The position numbers and the translations under genes were made by a program. From positions 1 through 14,705 of the forward strand of contig JALOBR010000023.1 in assembly GCA_023228195.1 (NCBI GenBank): a stretch of 14,705 nucleotides of DNA, read 5' to 3'. This document shows positions 1-7,809 of this stretch, piece after piece (position 1 is the first letter of the stretch; every line of letters starts with the position of its first letter). Under the pieces are notes generated by a model. It was not told the DNA's origin and did no database searches. It saw only the letters and a program-made list of their open reading frames with translations. This stretch comes from Candidatus Omnitrophota bacterium. Its GTDB lineage: Bacteria > Omnitrophota > Gorgyraeia > Duberdicusellales > 4484-171.

Positions 1-1434
1 CTATGGGGCAGATTGGCTTCTAGGGGAGAAGATAAAGATCCTATAGATGACACCATTATTGCCAAGGCTCAATCAACAAGTGAAGTCACAAAAAATTTCG
101 ATAAGTATAAAGTAATTTCTTTCAAGCCGTTTGACCCGGTTGCAAAACGCACCGAAGCAAGCATAGAAGAAAGCGGGGGCAAAAAATTTAAGGTAACCAA
201 AGGTGCCTCGCAGATTATTCTTTCCCTTGTCGCCGATAAAGATATAATTTCTTCTAAGATAGAAGAAATTGTTAATGATTTTGCGGCTAAAGGTTACCGC
301 GCGCTCGGCATTGCTAAAACAGATGATTCGGGGCAATGGCAATACGCAGGACTTTTTGCGATTTATGACCCGCCGCGCGAAGATTCCGCAGATACCATAA
401 AAACAGCCAGGTCAATGGGCTTAAATGTAAAAATGGTAACCGGAGATCATATCGCTGTGGCCAAGGAGATTGCGAGAGAAGTTGGCTTAGGAGAAAATAT
501 TCAGCCCGCGTCTAGTTTCCTGGATAAATCCGATAAGGAGGCGCAGCAGATTATTGAGAGTGCGGATGGTTTTGCCCAGGTTTTTCCGGAGCATAAGTAT
601 AAAATAGTAGAAGAATTACAGGCGAAAAACCATATTGTTGGAATGACTGGCGATGGCGTTAATGATGCCCCGGCGCTTAAGAAGGCAGACGCGGGGATAG
701 CGGTTGCAGGCGCTACTGATGCAGCAAAGTCTGCAGCGGCCATTGTTCTTACTAAGCCCGGCCTTTCGATTATAATTGATGCGGTTAAGGAGAGCCGTAA
801 GATATTCAAGCGCATGAACAGCTATGCGATCTACCGTATCGCGGAGACAACCAGGGTTTTGTTGTTTATGACTCTGTCAATCCTGATTTTTAATTTCTAT
901 CCAGTCACCGCCATTATGATTGTTATCCTGGCGATGCTTAACGATATACCTATTATGATGATTGCTTACGATAAGACGAAGATTTATCCAAACCCGGTAA
1001 GCTGGAACATGAGAAGGGTTTTGAGCCTGTCGACTGTTTTGGGGATAGCCGGTGTATTTGCTAGTTTTGGGATGTTTTGGATCGGGAAAGAAATTTTTCA
1101 TCTTGACCGCCCAATGATTCAAACGCTTATTTTCTTAAAATTAGCGGTTGCCGGACATATGACTATTTATTTAGCTAGAACAGGAGAAGACCCTTTTTGG
1201 CATAAACCTTATCCTGCTCTTGCATTGATATTGACATGTGAGATAACCCAGGTTGTTGCAACATTATTTGCGGTGTACGGGATATTTATGAAGCCGATAG
1301 GCTGGAGGTTAGCGCTTTTCGTATGGGGATACGCTTTTGTTTTCTTCGTTATAAATGATTTTATAAAAGTCCGTACCGATAAAATAATGGATCATTTCGG
1401 TGTAAGCTTTCGCCGGGGGGTGCAGGCAAGTTAA
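1..1434 (+). CDS. Plasma-membrane H+-transporting P-type ATPase (PMA1-like), 5' truncated
   Basis: Only the last 477 residues are present. The frame is open through base 1, so the gene starts outside the window and the TTG at 13 is not its start. A P3A-type ATPase pumps protons out across the inner membrane using ATP. The fragment begins in the cytoplasmic P/N domain with the DPIDDTI segment. It keeps the nucleotide-binding KGA motif (near base 200), the MVTGD segment (about 430-450) and the hinge TGDGVNDAPAL (646-678). After KRMNSYAIYRIAETTRV comes the C-terminal membrane domain of about six hydrophobic segments. It also has the MLNDIPIMMIAYD stretch typical of PMA1-like pumps, as opposed to heavy-metal pumps. 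The A domain, first helices and phosphorylated DKTGT Asp lie upstream of the window. K+ or Mg2+ P-type pumps are less likely. Family assignment is secure; substrate is inferred. Confidence 0.9.
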   Translation, partial: LWGRLASRGEDKDPIDDTIIAKAQSTSEVTKNFDKYKVISFKPFDPVAKRTEASIEESGGKKFKVTKGASQIILSLVADKDIISSKIEEIVNDFAAKGYRALGIAKTDDSGQWQYAGLFAIYDPPREDSADTIKTARSMGLNVKMVTGDHIAVAKEIAREVGLGENIQPASSFLDKSDKEAQQIIESADGFAQVFPEHKYKIVEELQAKNHIVGMTGDGVNDAPALKKADAGIAVAGATDAAKSAAAIVLTKPGLSIIIDAVKESRKIFKRMNSYAIYRIAETTRVLLFMTLSILIFNFYPVTAIMIVILAMLNDIPIMMIAYDKTKIYPNPVSWNMRRVLSLSTVLGIAGVFASFGMFWIGKEIFHLDRPMIQTLIFLKLAVAGHMTIYLARTGEDPFWHKPYPALALILTCEITQVVATLFAVYGIFMKPIGWRLALFVWGYAFVFFVINDFIKVRTDKIMDHFGVSFRRGVQAS

Positions 1435-1534
1435 TCGAAACAAGAGATAAGGAAGAAGGGCGCCGTAGTAATAAAAAAATGGAAATAGGCTTTCAGGAAA
1501 AGTATATTAAAGATAAATAAAGCCTTCTATAAAT

Positions 1535-1555
1535 CCCCGGCCTTAAAGACCGGGG
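1535..1555. repeat. TTAA-centred GC-rich palindrome
   Basis: CCCCGG and CCGGGG arms flank CCTTAAAGA. Pairing continues inward as CTT/AAG with one C-A mismatch, so the 21 bases form a near-perfect hairpin. It lies about 100 bases after the H+-ATPase stop. It could stop or stabilise that transcript, although no T-run follows it. Its design (CC...CTTAAAG...GG) is shared with hairpins at 8149, 8375 and 8434. Confidence 0.6.
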
Positions 1556-1594
1556 TATTAGCACGGCTAATTCCCAAGCGGCACACCTTATAAT

Positions 1595-1645
1595 CCCCGC
1601 CCTAGTCACCAGACTGCCCTGTTGGGTTAAAAAGGCGGGGTTTTA
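1595..1645 (+). terminator. Branched GC-rich hairpin followed by TTTT, possible terminator
   Basis: CCCCGCC (1595-1601) pairs perfectly with GGCGGGG (1634-1640), which is followed directly by TTTTAG. The 32-base interior can fold into two small hairpins, AGTC-ACCA-GACT and CCC-TGTT-GGG. The shape is therefore a branched junction, unlike a simple terminator loop. It could end the ATPase transcript before pyruvate kinase, or be a mobile palindromic repeat. Confidence 0.45.
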
Positions 1646-1681
1646 GCGCCGCGGGGAATAAATAAAAATTTAGAGCTATAA

Positions 1682-2716
1682 ATGCCAAAGACTAAAATAA
1701 TCTGCACTTTAGGCCCGGCTTCAAGCAAAGAAAATGTTTTAATAAAGATGATGGGTGCCGGTATGGAGGTGGCAAGGTTAAATTTCTCTCACGCCGCCTT
1801 TAAGGTCCATTTGTCCCGGATACGACTCATAAGAAAACTGAATAAAAAATATCACTTAAATACAAAAGTATTAGGGGATTTGGAAGGCTATCGTATAAGA
1901 GTGGGCAGGTTAAAGGCAAGCCAAGCTATCAAGGTAAATAAAGGGCAGATAGTTTGGTTGACTCAAGAGAATATCTTGGGAGAAGATAGCCTGATACCGT
2001 TTGACTACAAAGGTTCTTTAAATGAGATCGAGAAAGGCCAGCACATTTATATTGATGATGGTAATATTGCTCTTTTAGTTCTAGAGCGCGAGAAGAATAA
2101 ACTAAAGACTAAAGTGGTTATTCCCGGGCTGATTAAAGAGCGTAAAGGCATCAACATGCCTGATGTTAAGTTGGGCTTCAAGGGATTGACATTAAAAGAC
2201 AAAGAAAGTATTCGTTTTTGCATAGAGAATAAAATTGATTATATAGCCCAGTCTTTTGTAAGAAGTAAAGATGATATCCTTATTATTAGGGAATACCTTA
2301 AGAGTTATCCGTATAAATATCAGATTATCGCAAAGATCGAGAATCGAGAAGGCATTAAAAACATTGATGGAATAATTAAAGTTTGTGATGGAATCATGGT
2401 CGCAAGGGGTGACATGGGTGTTTCAATTCCTATATATGAAGTGCCGATAGTTCAAAAAGAGATAATCAGAAAATGCAACCGGGCAAAAAAATTTGTCATT
2501 ACCGCCACCCAGATGCTGGAGAGTATGACTGAAAATCGTATACCAACAAGGGCTGAAGTTTCAGATGTTGCTAACGCCATATTAGACGGTACGGATTACG
2601 TGATGCTTTCTGCGGAAACCGCGGTAGGTTTGTATCCTGTAGAATGCGTTGATATGGCGAAGCATATCATTAAATTCACCGAAGCGCCTGCGAGATACAA
2701 AAAGGCGAAACGGTAA
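1682..2716 (+). CDS. pyk: Pyruvate kinase, short form without C-terminal domain
   Basis: The enzyme converts phosphoenolpyruvate and ADP to pyruvate and ATP in the cytoplasm, as the last step of glycolysis. At 344 residues it has the N-terminal/A barrel and the B domain (about 72-155). It stops just after the GLYP motif near 316-319, where usual 470-residue enzymes begin the C domain. Catalytic features are present: NFSH (34-37), catalytic Lys218 in AKIENREG, Glu220 and Asp244 for the divalent metal, Thr275 in ITATQMLESM, and the MLSAETA segment. The segment usually read as D-T/L-x-G-P-E/K-I-R is DLEGYRIR (66-73). It carries Leu, Arg and Val (positions 67, 71, 74) where K+-dependent enzymes have Thr, Glu and Thr, so K+ independence is inferred. 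Only a weak ribosome site (AGAG) precedes the ATG. Nothing resembling the missing domain follows. Confidence 0.92.
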   Translation: MPKTKIICTLGPASSKENVLIKMMGAGMEVARLNFSHAAFKVHLSRIRLIRKLNKKYHLNTKVLGDLEGYRIRVGRLKASQAIKVNKGQIVWLTQENILGEDSLIPFDYKGSLNEIEKGQHIYIDDGNIALLVLEREKNKLKTKVVIPGLIKERKGINMPDVKLGFKGLTLKDKESIRFCIENKIDYIAQSFVRSKDDILIIREYLKSYPYKYQIIAKIENREGIKNIDGIIKVCDGIMVARGDMGVSIPIYEVPIVQKEIIRKCNRAKKFVITATQMLESMTENRIPTRAEVSDVANAILDGTDYVMLSAETAVGLYPVECVDMAKHIIKFTEAPARYKKAKR

Positions 2717-2796
2717 CATCCTGCTTAAACTATGTCGAAGGGAAATTAACCAATCAATCAAATCTTATTTGTTACGTAATATATTTATCAGACGTT

Positions 2797-5073
2797 ATGG
2801 CAGAAAAAATAAAAGATCCGATTTGTAAAATGGAAATTGATACAACTAAAGCTATTAAACTTACGCAAGATAGCCTTACCTATTATTTCTGTAGCGAAAA
2901 TTGTAAGCAGAAATTTTTAAAACGATCTTCTACAGAAAAATCAGTAACAATTGAAAGTAACGGTAGATATACCTGTCCTATGCATCCTGAGATTGAGCAG
3001 AATAAACCCGGCGACTGCCCGAAGTGTGGGATGCATCTTGAATCAAAGATTACTTCTGCCGGAGAAGAAGATAGCAAAGAAGCGCGCATTCTGGCGCGTA
3101 AATTCTGGGTTGGATTAATGTTGACTCTTCCCGTTTTCTTCCTGGCGCTTGGCGGAATGATTCCGGTTCTCAATCTAAAAGCATTTATTTCTTCCAATCT
3201 TTCACGTTGGTTGCAGTTTATTTTGGCAACACCCGTTGTGTTCTGGGCAGGAAATATTTTTTTTGTGAAAGCCTGGAAATCAGTCTTGAATAAGAGCCTT
3301 AATATGTTTACTCTGATTGCTATGGGTGTGGGGGCAGCTTATGGTTTTAGCGCGATAGCCATTCTTTTCCCGAATATTTTACCTGAATCATTAAAACAGC
3401 ACGGTGAGATTGGGTTGTATTTTGAGGCAGCCGCGGTCATTACAGTTCTGGTGCTTTTGGGGCAGCTTCTTGAGGCGAAAGCGCGCGCTAGAACGGGCCA
3501 GGCGATTAAAGCGTTACTTGGCATGGCCGCAAAGGTCGCGCATCGTATTCAAGATAGTAAAGAAGAAGATGCCGCCATTGATCAAATTAAAAAAGGTGAT
3601 TTATTACGGGTTCGTCCGGGAGAGAAAGTTCCTTTGGATGGTATTGTTACCGAAGGCAAAAGCACGATTGACGAATCAATGATTTCAGGTGAACCGGTTC
3701 CGGTTGCAAAAAGTAAAGGAGATCGGGTTATCGGCGCGACGGTTAATCAGACAGGCGCTTTTGTGATGAGAGCTGAAAAAATAGGCCCTGAAACCATTCT
3801 TTCTCAAATCGTGAAAATGGTGGCTGATGCGCAACGTAGCCGCGCCCCTATTCAGAAACTTGCTGACCAAGTTTCCGGGTATTTCGTCCCTGCCGTCTTG
3901 GGGTGTGCGGTAATTGCTTTTATTATCTGGTATATATTTGGCCCGCCGCCGGTTTTAGCATATGCCTTAGTCAGCGCTATTTCGGTTTTAATTATTGCTT
4001 GCCCTTGTGCTTTGGGGTTGGCGACACCGATGTCAATTATGGTTGGCGTTGGGAAAGGCGCGCAGTCAGGCATATTGATTAAAAGCGCCGAGGCTATTGA
4101 AAAGTGCGAGAGGATAACCCATGTTCTTACGGACAAAACGGGTACTTTGACAGCCGGTAAACCGCAAGTAACCGCCACCATTACGGCAAATGGCTGGGAT
4201 GAGAAATCATTGTTAAGCATAGCGGCTTCAATTGAACAGAGTAGTGAGCATCCGTTAGCGCGCTGCGTAGTTGATTACGTAAAGGAAAAAGGCTATGGTT
4301 TGTCTTCAGCCAATAATTTTCAGTCCGTAACGGGTGGAGGGGTCAAAGGTAAAGTTAATGGTAAGACGGTTTTGCTCGGAAAACAAAAGTTTATCGAAGA
4401 TAACGGAATAAGTTTACCCGAAGAATTAAAAAAGAATTCCGGCGAACTTCAAGAGAAAGCTGGGACAGTCGCCTGGGTAGCCGTTGATGGACAAATAGCG
4501 GGGATACTCGGGATTTCAGATCCTATAAAGAAAACAACCCCTGGCGTCATCAGCATTTTGCATAAAATGGGATTAAAAGTTGTTATGTTGACAGGCGATA
4601 ATGAAAAAACCGCGAAGGCAATTGCAAAAGAATTAGGTATTACTGATGTATATGCAGGCCTTGAGCCAAAAGATAAGCAGGAGATTGTGAAGAATCTAAG
4701 GAGAGAAGGTGCAAAAGTAATGGTGGCCGGAGATGGCATCAATGATGCGCCGGCATTGGCTGAAGCGGATGTCGGTGTTGCTATGGGCACGGGAACAGAT
4801 GTGGCAATTGAGAGCGCAGGGATTACCCTGCTTAAAGATGATCTTAACGGGATCGTTAAAGCACTGCGTCTTAGCAGGGGGGTTATGCGGAATATTCGTC
4901 AAAACCTATTTTTTGCTTTTATTTACAACGCTTTAGGTATTCCCATTGCTGCTGGCATACTTTATCCTTTTTTGGGGTTACTTTTGAGTCCCATGATTGC
5001 CGGAGCGGCAATGAGTTTTAGTTCGGTCTCAGTAATCGGGAATTCTCTCAGGCTGCGTAATATTAAACTATAG
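2797..5073 (+). CDS. copA: Cu+-exporting P1B-type ATPase with YHS and CPMH metal-binding N-terminus
   Basis: An inner-membrane pump that uses ATP to move Cu+ (or Ag+) out of the cytoplasm. The 758 residues start with a YHS/TRASH-like domain (about 5-42, Cys10, Cys32, Cys36). A heavy-metal-binding module follows (58-82, CPMHPE and CPKCGM). Neither is a classical CxxC HMA domain. Next come membrane helices, the actuator loop with SGEP (297-300), CPC in the transport helix (402-404), DKTGT (446-450, phosphorylated Asp446), the HP dipeptide (485-486), TGD (599-601) and GDGIND (645-650). The last helices contain YN (710-711) and MSFSS (739-743). This combination is the P1B-1 Cu+ signature. No clear Shine-Dalgarno or promoter was found in the 80-base gap before it. 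It stands alone between pyk and nikR. Confidence 0.95.
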   Translation: MAEKIKDPICKMEIDTTKAIKLTQDSLTYYFCSENCKQKFLKRSSTEKSVTIESNGRYTCPMHPEIEQNKPGDCPKCGMHLESKITSAGEEDSKEARILARKFWVGLMLTLPVFFLALGGMIPVLNLKAFISSNLSRWLQFILATPVVFWAGNIFFVKAWKSVLNKSLNMFTLIAMGVGAAYGFSAIAILFPNILPESLKQHGEIGLYFEAAAVITVLVLLGQLLEAKARARTGQAIKALLGMAAKVAHRIQDSKEEDAAIDQIKKGDLLRVRPGEKVPLDGIVTEGKSTIDESMISGEPVPVAKSKGDRVIGATVNQTGAFVMRAEKIGPETILSQIVKMVADAQRSRAPIQKLADQVSGYFVPAVLGCAVIAFIIWYIFGPPPVLAYALVSAISVLIIACPCALGLATPMSIMVGVGKGAQSGILIKSAEAIEKCERITHVLTDKTGTLTAGKPQVTATITANGWDEKSLLSIAASIEQSSEHPLARCVVDYVKEKGYGLSSANNFQSVTGGGVKGKVNGKTVLLGKQKFIEDNGISLPEELKKNSGELQEKAGTVAWVAVDGQIAGILGISDPIKKTTPGVISILHKMGLKVVMLTGDNEKTAKAIAKELGITDVYAGLEPKDKQEIVKNLRREGAKVMVAGDGINDAPALAEADVGVAMGTGTDVAIESAGITLLKDDLNGIVKALRLSRGVMRNIRQNLFFAFIYNALGIPIAAGILYPFLGLLLSPMIAGAAMSFSSVSVIGNSLRLRNIKL

Positions 5074-5244
5074 AAATGGCGATAAATTACCGATGTTCGA
5101 CAAAGAGAATTAGATGAATCTACATTTTAATCTTTCAAGCGGTTACACAATTTCCCGCTAAAAAATACCGGACAAAACAAATCCCTGTTTCGCCTTTGGC
5201 TTCGACTGAAATGCCTCTTTTATGATTGTGACGATAAATTCTTG

Positions 5245-5258
5245 CAGAAATTTTTCTG
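5245..5258. promoter_or_regulatory. Small inverted repeat upstream of nikR promoter, possible operator
   Basis: CAGAAA and TTTCTG are perfect six-base arms around a two-base centre, ending seven bases before the -35 hexamer of the nikR promoter. It is AT-rich and short, so chance is possible. It does not match the E. coli NikR operator GTATGA-N16-TCATAC. Confidence 0.25.
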
Positions 5259-5265
5259 AAAATGC

Positions 5266-5294
5266 TTGACATGGCCGCATTTTAGTAGTATCTT
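5266..5294 (+). promoter_or_regulatory. Sigma-70-type promoter of the nikR unit
   Basis: A perfect TTGACA (5266-5271) is followed after 17 bases by TATCTT (5289-5294, four of six consensus bases). Transcription would start near 5300, leaving a very short leader before the AAAGGTG ribosome site and the ATG at 5313. Confidence 0.65.
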
Positions 5295-5312
5295 TCTAAA
5301 AAAGGTGTTACT

Positions 5313-5708
5313 ATGAAAACAATAAAAAGATTCGGAGTATCTCTAGAAGAGGATTTATTTAAGGAATTAGACCTTCTTGTCAAAAAGCATAAGTTTCCCA
5401 ATCGAAGCCAGGCTATAAGGTTTCTTATACGACAGAATATGTCTGAAGAGGCTTGGCAGGAGAATAAAGAAGTTTCGGGAGCGGTTGTTTTGATCTACGA
5501 TCATCACAAGCGAGATTTAGTAAATAAGTCTTTAAGCATTCAACACGAATTTTCCCATATAATTTTGGCTACTCAGCACGTTCATCTTGACCACAATAGT
5601 TGCCTGGAAATCATCGCGCTTAAAGGAAAAGCAGAAAATTTAAAAGTTCTATCCGATAAACTTATCGCTTTAAAAGGGATAAAACACGGTAAGCTCGTTA
5701 TGAGCTAG
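5313..5708 (+). CDS. nikR: NikR, nickel-responsive ribbon-helix-helix regulator
   Basis: Cytoplasmic transcription factor that binds Ni2+ and then operator DNA, usually repressing nickel uptake. At 131 residues it has the family's normal length. Residues 3-42 form the ribbon-helix-helix DNA-binding part (KRFGVSLEEDLF, NRSQAIRFLI). Residues 55-131 form the ACT-like metal-binding part. All four ligands of the high-affinity square-planar site are visible: His78, His89, His91 and Cys97, equivalent to E. coli His76, His87, His89 and Cys95. The tail IKHGKLVM also matches. A strong promoter (5266) and AAAGGTG five bases upstream support the ATG. No nik ABC transporter, NiCoT or nickel enzyme is in view. 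The genes that follow as far as the terminator at 8135 are its likely regulon partners. Confidence 0.95.
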   Translation: MKTIKRFGVSLEEDLFKELDLLVKKHKFPNRSQAIRFLIRQNMSEEAWQENKEVSGAVVLIYDHHKRDLVNKSLSIQHEFSHIILATQHVHLDHNSCLEIIALKGKAENLKVLSDKLIALKGIKHGKLVMS

Positions 5709-5756
5709 GAGAAATTTTTTTTATATTTCAATAACACGATTTTTAAGAAGGTAACA

Positions 5757-5918
5757 ATGAGGAGTAGGGATTTAGTGTCAACAGAGCAAGAGTTGCAACG
5801 GATTATGCTGGAAATTCGCAAGGCTATCGAAAATATAGATTACGGAGAAATAGTCATCACCATGCACGAATCGAAAGTCGTGCAAATCGAGAAACGCCAA
5901 AAGAAGCGTTTTGCATAA
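5757..5918 (+). CDS. Small YezD/DUF2292-like protein, 53 aa
   Basis: A short ORF (MRSRDLVSTEQE... to ...KKRFA) preceded by AAGAAGG five bases before its ATG. It begins 48 bases after nikR. The core, with a helix (about 10-26) then DYGEIVITMHESKVVQIEKRQK (29-50), matches the small YezD-like DUF2292 family. That family is a helix plus a beta-hairpin with the pattern YGE-[IV]-x-[IV]-...-K-VVQIE. I recognise it by pattern only. The function of the family is unknown; it is soluble with no signal peptide. Its place between nikR and the porin suggests the same regulon. High confidence that it is a real gene, moderate for the family name. Confidence 0.8.
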   Translation: MRSRDLVSTEQELQRIMLEIRKAIENIDYGEIVITMHESKVVQIEKRQKKRFA

Positions 5919-5926
5919 AAGGTGCT

Positions 5927-5940
5927 ACTGCTCAAGCAGT
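5927..5940. promoter_or_regulatory. Short perfect hairpin in the porin leader
   Basis: ACTGC and GCAGT arms around TCAA lie eight bases after the DUF2292 stop and about 65 bases before the porin start. It may be an intercistronic RNA hairpin. There is no T-run, so termination is unlikely. Confidence 0.35.
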
Positions 5941-6006
5941 GTTAGACAATAGGCGTTAACTTTTCCGACTGGACAACCAGAGGGGTGAGTAAAGGAGGTT
6001 GTTCAG

Positions 6007-7353
6007 ATGCGAATGATTACATTTTTAATCGGTCTTTGTTTTTTTGCGAATGTTTGTTTCGCTGATGAGGTATCCATAAAAGACGAGCTAGCTCAGCTTA
6101 AAGTCCGCATTGAGGCTTTAGAGCAAAAATTAGCCACTCAGGAAAAATGTATGGATGAACAGAAACAGTGTATTTTAGGTCAGAATAAGAAAATCTCCGA
6201 ATATGAATCAAAGCTAAGCAAATTTGATGCTAACCTGCATCGAGAAACCGGCCTTCCAGAACAAATTGTAAAAGGCCTTGAAATCAGTGCCGGCGCTACA
6301 ATGGTTGCGCAGGGAACAAATAACGTAAATAATGCTTCAGATGCCGCCGCAATGAAAAATAGCCGTACGGACGGTTCTTATTCTACTGATATCACGATAG
6401 GCAAAGAATTTGAAGAGATAGCTGGTCGAACCTTTTTACATCTTGAAAACGGTCAGGGCGCAGGTCTCGAAGACAATCTTACCTTGTATAGTAACGTTAA
6501 TCGTGATGCCGATGACGATGTCAATGTCAGAGTTACTGAAGCCTGGTACGAGCAAGGCCTTTTTAACGATAAAGCAGTCATAACTTTTGGAAAGCTTGAC
6601 CCCACGGTTTACTTCGACGATAACGCTATCGCCAATGATGAAACTACCCAATTTTTAGGCAGAATGTTTCGTAACGCGCCGACAATTGATTTCCCGGATA
6701 ATACCATGGGCATCCGCCTCGCTTATATGCCGAAAGAATGGATTGAATTTAATTATGGTGTTTTTGATGGAAATAATGATTGGGAAAAAATTACCGATAA
6801 CCTGGTAAATATGGGCCAGGTAACTTTTAAAACAAACTTCTTTAATCTTCCCGGTAACTACCGTTTCTATGGCTGGGACAATAATACCTATTACACTAAA
6901 TGGCTTGATGAAACAAAAACAAAGGAAAATGCTTATGGTTTTGGTTTAAGCTTTGACCAGAGAGCAAACAATATCGTGACCATTTTTACCCGTTACGGCT
7001 GGCAGAATCCGGAAGTATATAGTCCTAATATTACTGTGACCGGTGACTTGAACTATTCTCTTGAACAATCCTGGAGTGCGGGTTTTCAGGTTGAAGGAAA
7101 ACCATGGGGCAGGGAAAATGACGTATTTGCTTTTGCTGTAGGCCAAATCTTTCCTTCTGAGGATTATAAGAAATACTATGATTATTCAGCTAAACCAGAA
7201 GGCCATCTCGAAGCTTATTACAAGATATACGTCAACAAACACCTTTCCTTAAGCCCGGACTTCCAGTATATCTGGAATCCTTTTGGTAAAGATATAGTTG
7301 ATGATACAAACGGAGTATTTATAGGCGGAATGAGGACGCAGGTGGATTTTTAA
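6007..7353 (+). CDS. Outer-membrane porin, OprB-like, with N-terminal coiled coil
   Basis: A predicted beta-barrel channel in the outer membrane. Residues 1-19 form a signal peptide ending CFA, with cleavage expected before DEVS. Residues 22-75 are a charged heptad-type coiled coil with two Cys (48, 55), likely a periplasmic stalk or peptidoglycan-facing segment. The rest alternates polar and aromatic strands. It includes FGKLDPTVYFDDN...FRNAPTIDFPDNTMGIRLAY (near 195-240), typical of carbohydrate-selective OprB porins. The chain ends GGMRTQVDF, with the terminal Phe needed by the barrel assembly machinery. At 448 residues its length is normal. AGGAGG (5995-6000) is six bases before the ATG. 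OprB members usually pass sugars. Placement behind nikR suggests a metal or metal-chelate channel instead, which is inference. Confidence 0.85.
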   Translation: MRMITFLIGLCFFANVCFADEVSIKDELAQLKVRIEALEQKLATQEKCMDEQKQCILGQNKKISEYESKLSKFDANLHRETGLPEQIVKGLEISAGATMVAQGTNNVNNASDAAAMKNSRTDGSYSTDITIGKEFEEIAGRTFLHLENGQGAGLEDNLTLYSNVNRDADDDVNVRVTEAWYEQGLFNDKAVITFGKLDPTVYFDDNAIANDETTQFLGRMFRNAPTIDFPDNTMGIRLAYMPKEWIEFNYGVFDGNNDWEKITDNLVNMGQVTFKTNFFNLPGNYRFYGWDNNTYYTKWLDETKTKENAYGFGLSFDQRANNIVTIFTRYGWQNPEVYSPNITVTGDLNYSLEQSWSAGFQVEGKPWGRENDVFAFAVGQIFPSEDYKKYYDYSAKPEGHLEAYYKIYVNKHLSLSPDFQYIWNPFGKDIVDDTNGVFIGGMRTQVDF

Positions 7354-7417
7354 GTGAAATAGTAACTCTGCCCAGCTTGTAAAAAGAAATTTTAATGGTG
7401 TCGGTGCAGGGCAATTC

Positions 7418-7462
7418 GTACTAACATTTTTTCGGCGCCTACGGTTTGAAAAAATGTTATAC
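7418..7462. repeat. Long perfect inverted repeat just before a ribosome binding site
   Basis: TAACATTTTTTC (7422-7433) and GAAAAAATGTTA (7448-7459) are perfect 12-base arms around a 14-base GC-rich loop. With a single bulged C, pairing extends to GTA (7418-7420) and TAC (7460-7462). It ends six bases before the AGGAGG of the next gene. The AT-rich stem with no following T-run is not a typical terminator. A regulator site or an RNA processing/stability hairpin is possible. Confidence 0.7.
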
Positions 7463-7478
7463 TCATTAGGAGGTTAAT

Positions 7479-7769
7479 ATGTGGTTAGCAACAACTTCTA
7501 TCGCGGCAGGCTGCGCAACTTTAGCTAGATTTATTTTACCAAAGAAATACAAATTAGATTTTTTAGCTTTAATGCTCTGGGGGGCGGCAGCAATGATTCT
7601 CGTCGATCATATATTTGGATATGAAGGCGGAGAATTTTTGGAGAAAACAACAGATGGGATGATTACAAATAGTACAGTATTGGGGCTTGTAATGTTGGTG
7701 CCTGTGTTTATAATATGGGGAGTTTCACTTTTAATCCCTCGCAGAACTTCCCATTCTGCTCGGGAGTAA
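7479..7769 (+). CDS. Small membrane protein A of a paralogous pair, unknown function
   Basis: I do not recognise the family. The 96-residue protein has three hydrophobic stretches: 2-20, 27-45 and 66-87. It ends with a basic tail (PRRT...). Between the first two helices is PKKYKL. Helix 2 carries MLWG (32-35) and ends in VDHIFGYEGGE, placing Asp43-His44 at the membrane edge. Helix 3 carries IIWGV. Each of these motifs recurs in the next gene: P-x-K-Y-x-L, MLWG, V-D/E-H and IWGV. A good AGGAGG (7468-7473) lies five bases before the ATG. The conserved acidic-His pair could bind a metal. With nikR in the same unit, a nickel-related transport or accessory role is inferred but unproven. Confidence 0.8.
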   Translation: MWLATTSIAAGCATLARFILPKKYKLDFLALMLWGAAAMILVDHIFGYEGGEFLEKTTDGMITNSTVLGLVMLVPVFIIWGVSLLIPRRTSHSARE

Positions 7770-7809
7770 GCCTGAAGTTTCACTTTCAAATTTAAAAAGG
7801 AGGTAACAA

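Noticed and set aside
13..15. TTG at 13 as the start of the first gene
   Set aside because: The frame is open to base 1 and the protein begins in the middle of the ATPase cytoplasmic domain, so this is a truncation by the window.
501..815. Minus-strand open frame of 104 codons inside the H+-ATPase gene
   Set aside because: It lies wholly within a conserved P-type ATPase coding region and is a frame shadow. Other minus-strand frames inside copA, the malic enzyme and arsM were set aside for the same reason.
5305..5311. GTGTTAC just before the nikR ATG as a NikR half-site
   Set aside because: It resembles a half-site described for some NikR proteins, but no matching GTAACAC occurs at the required spacing, and the bases are partly the ribosome site.
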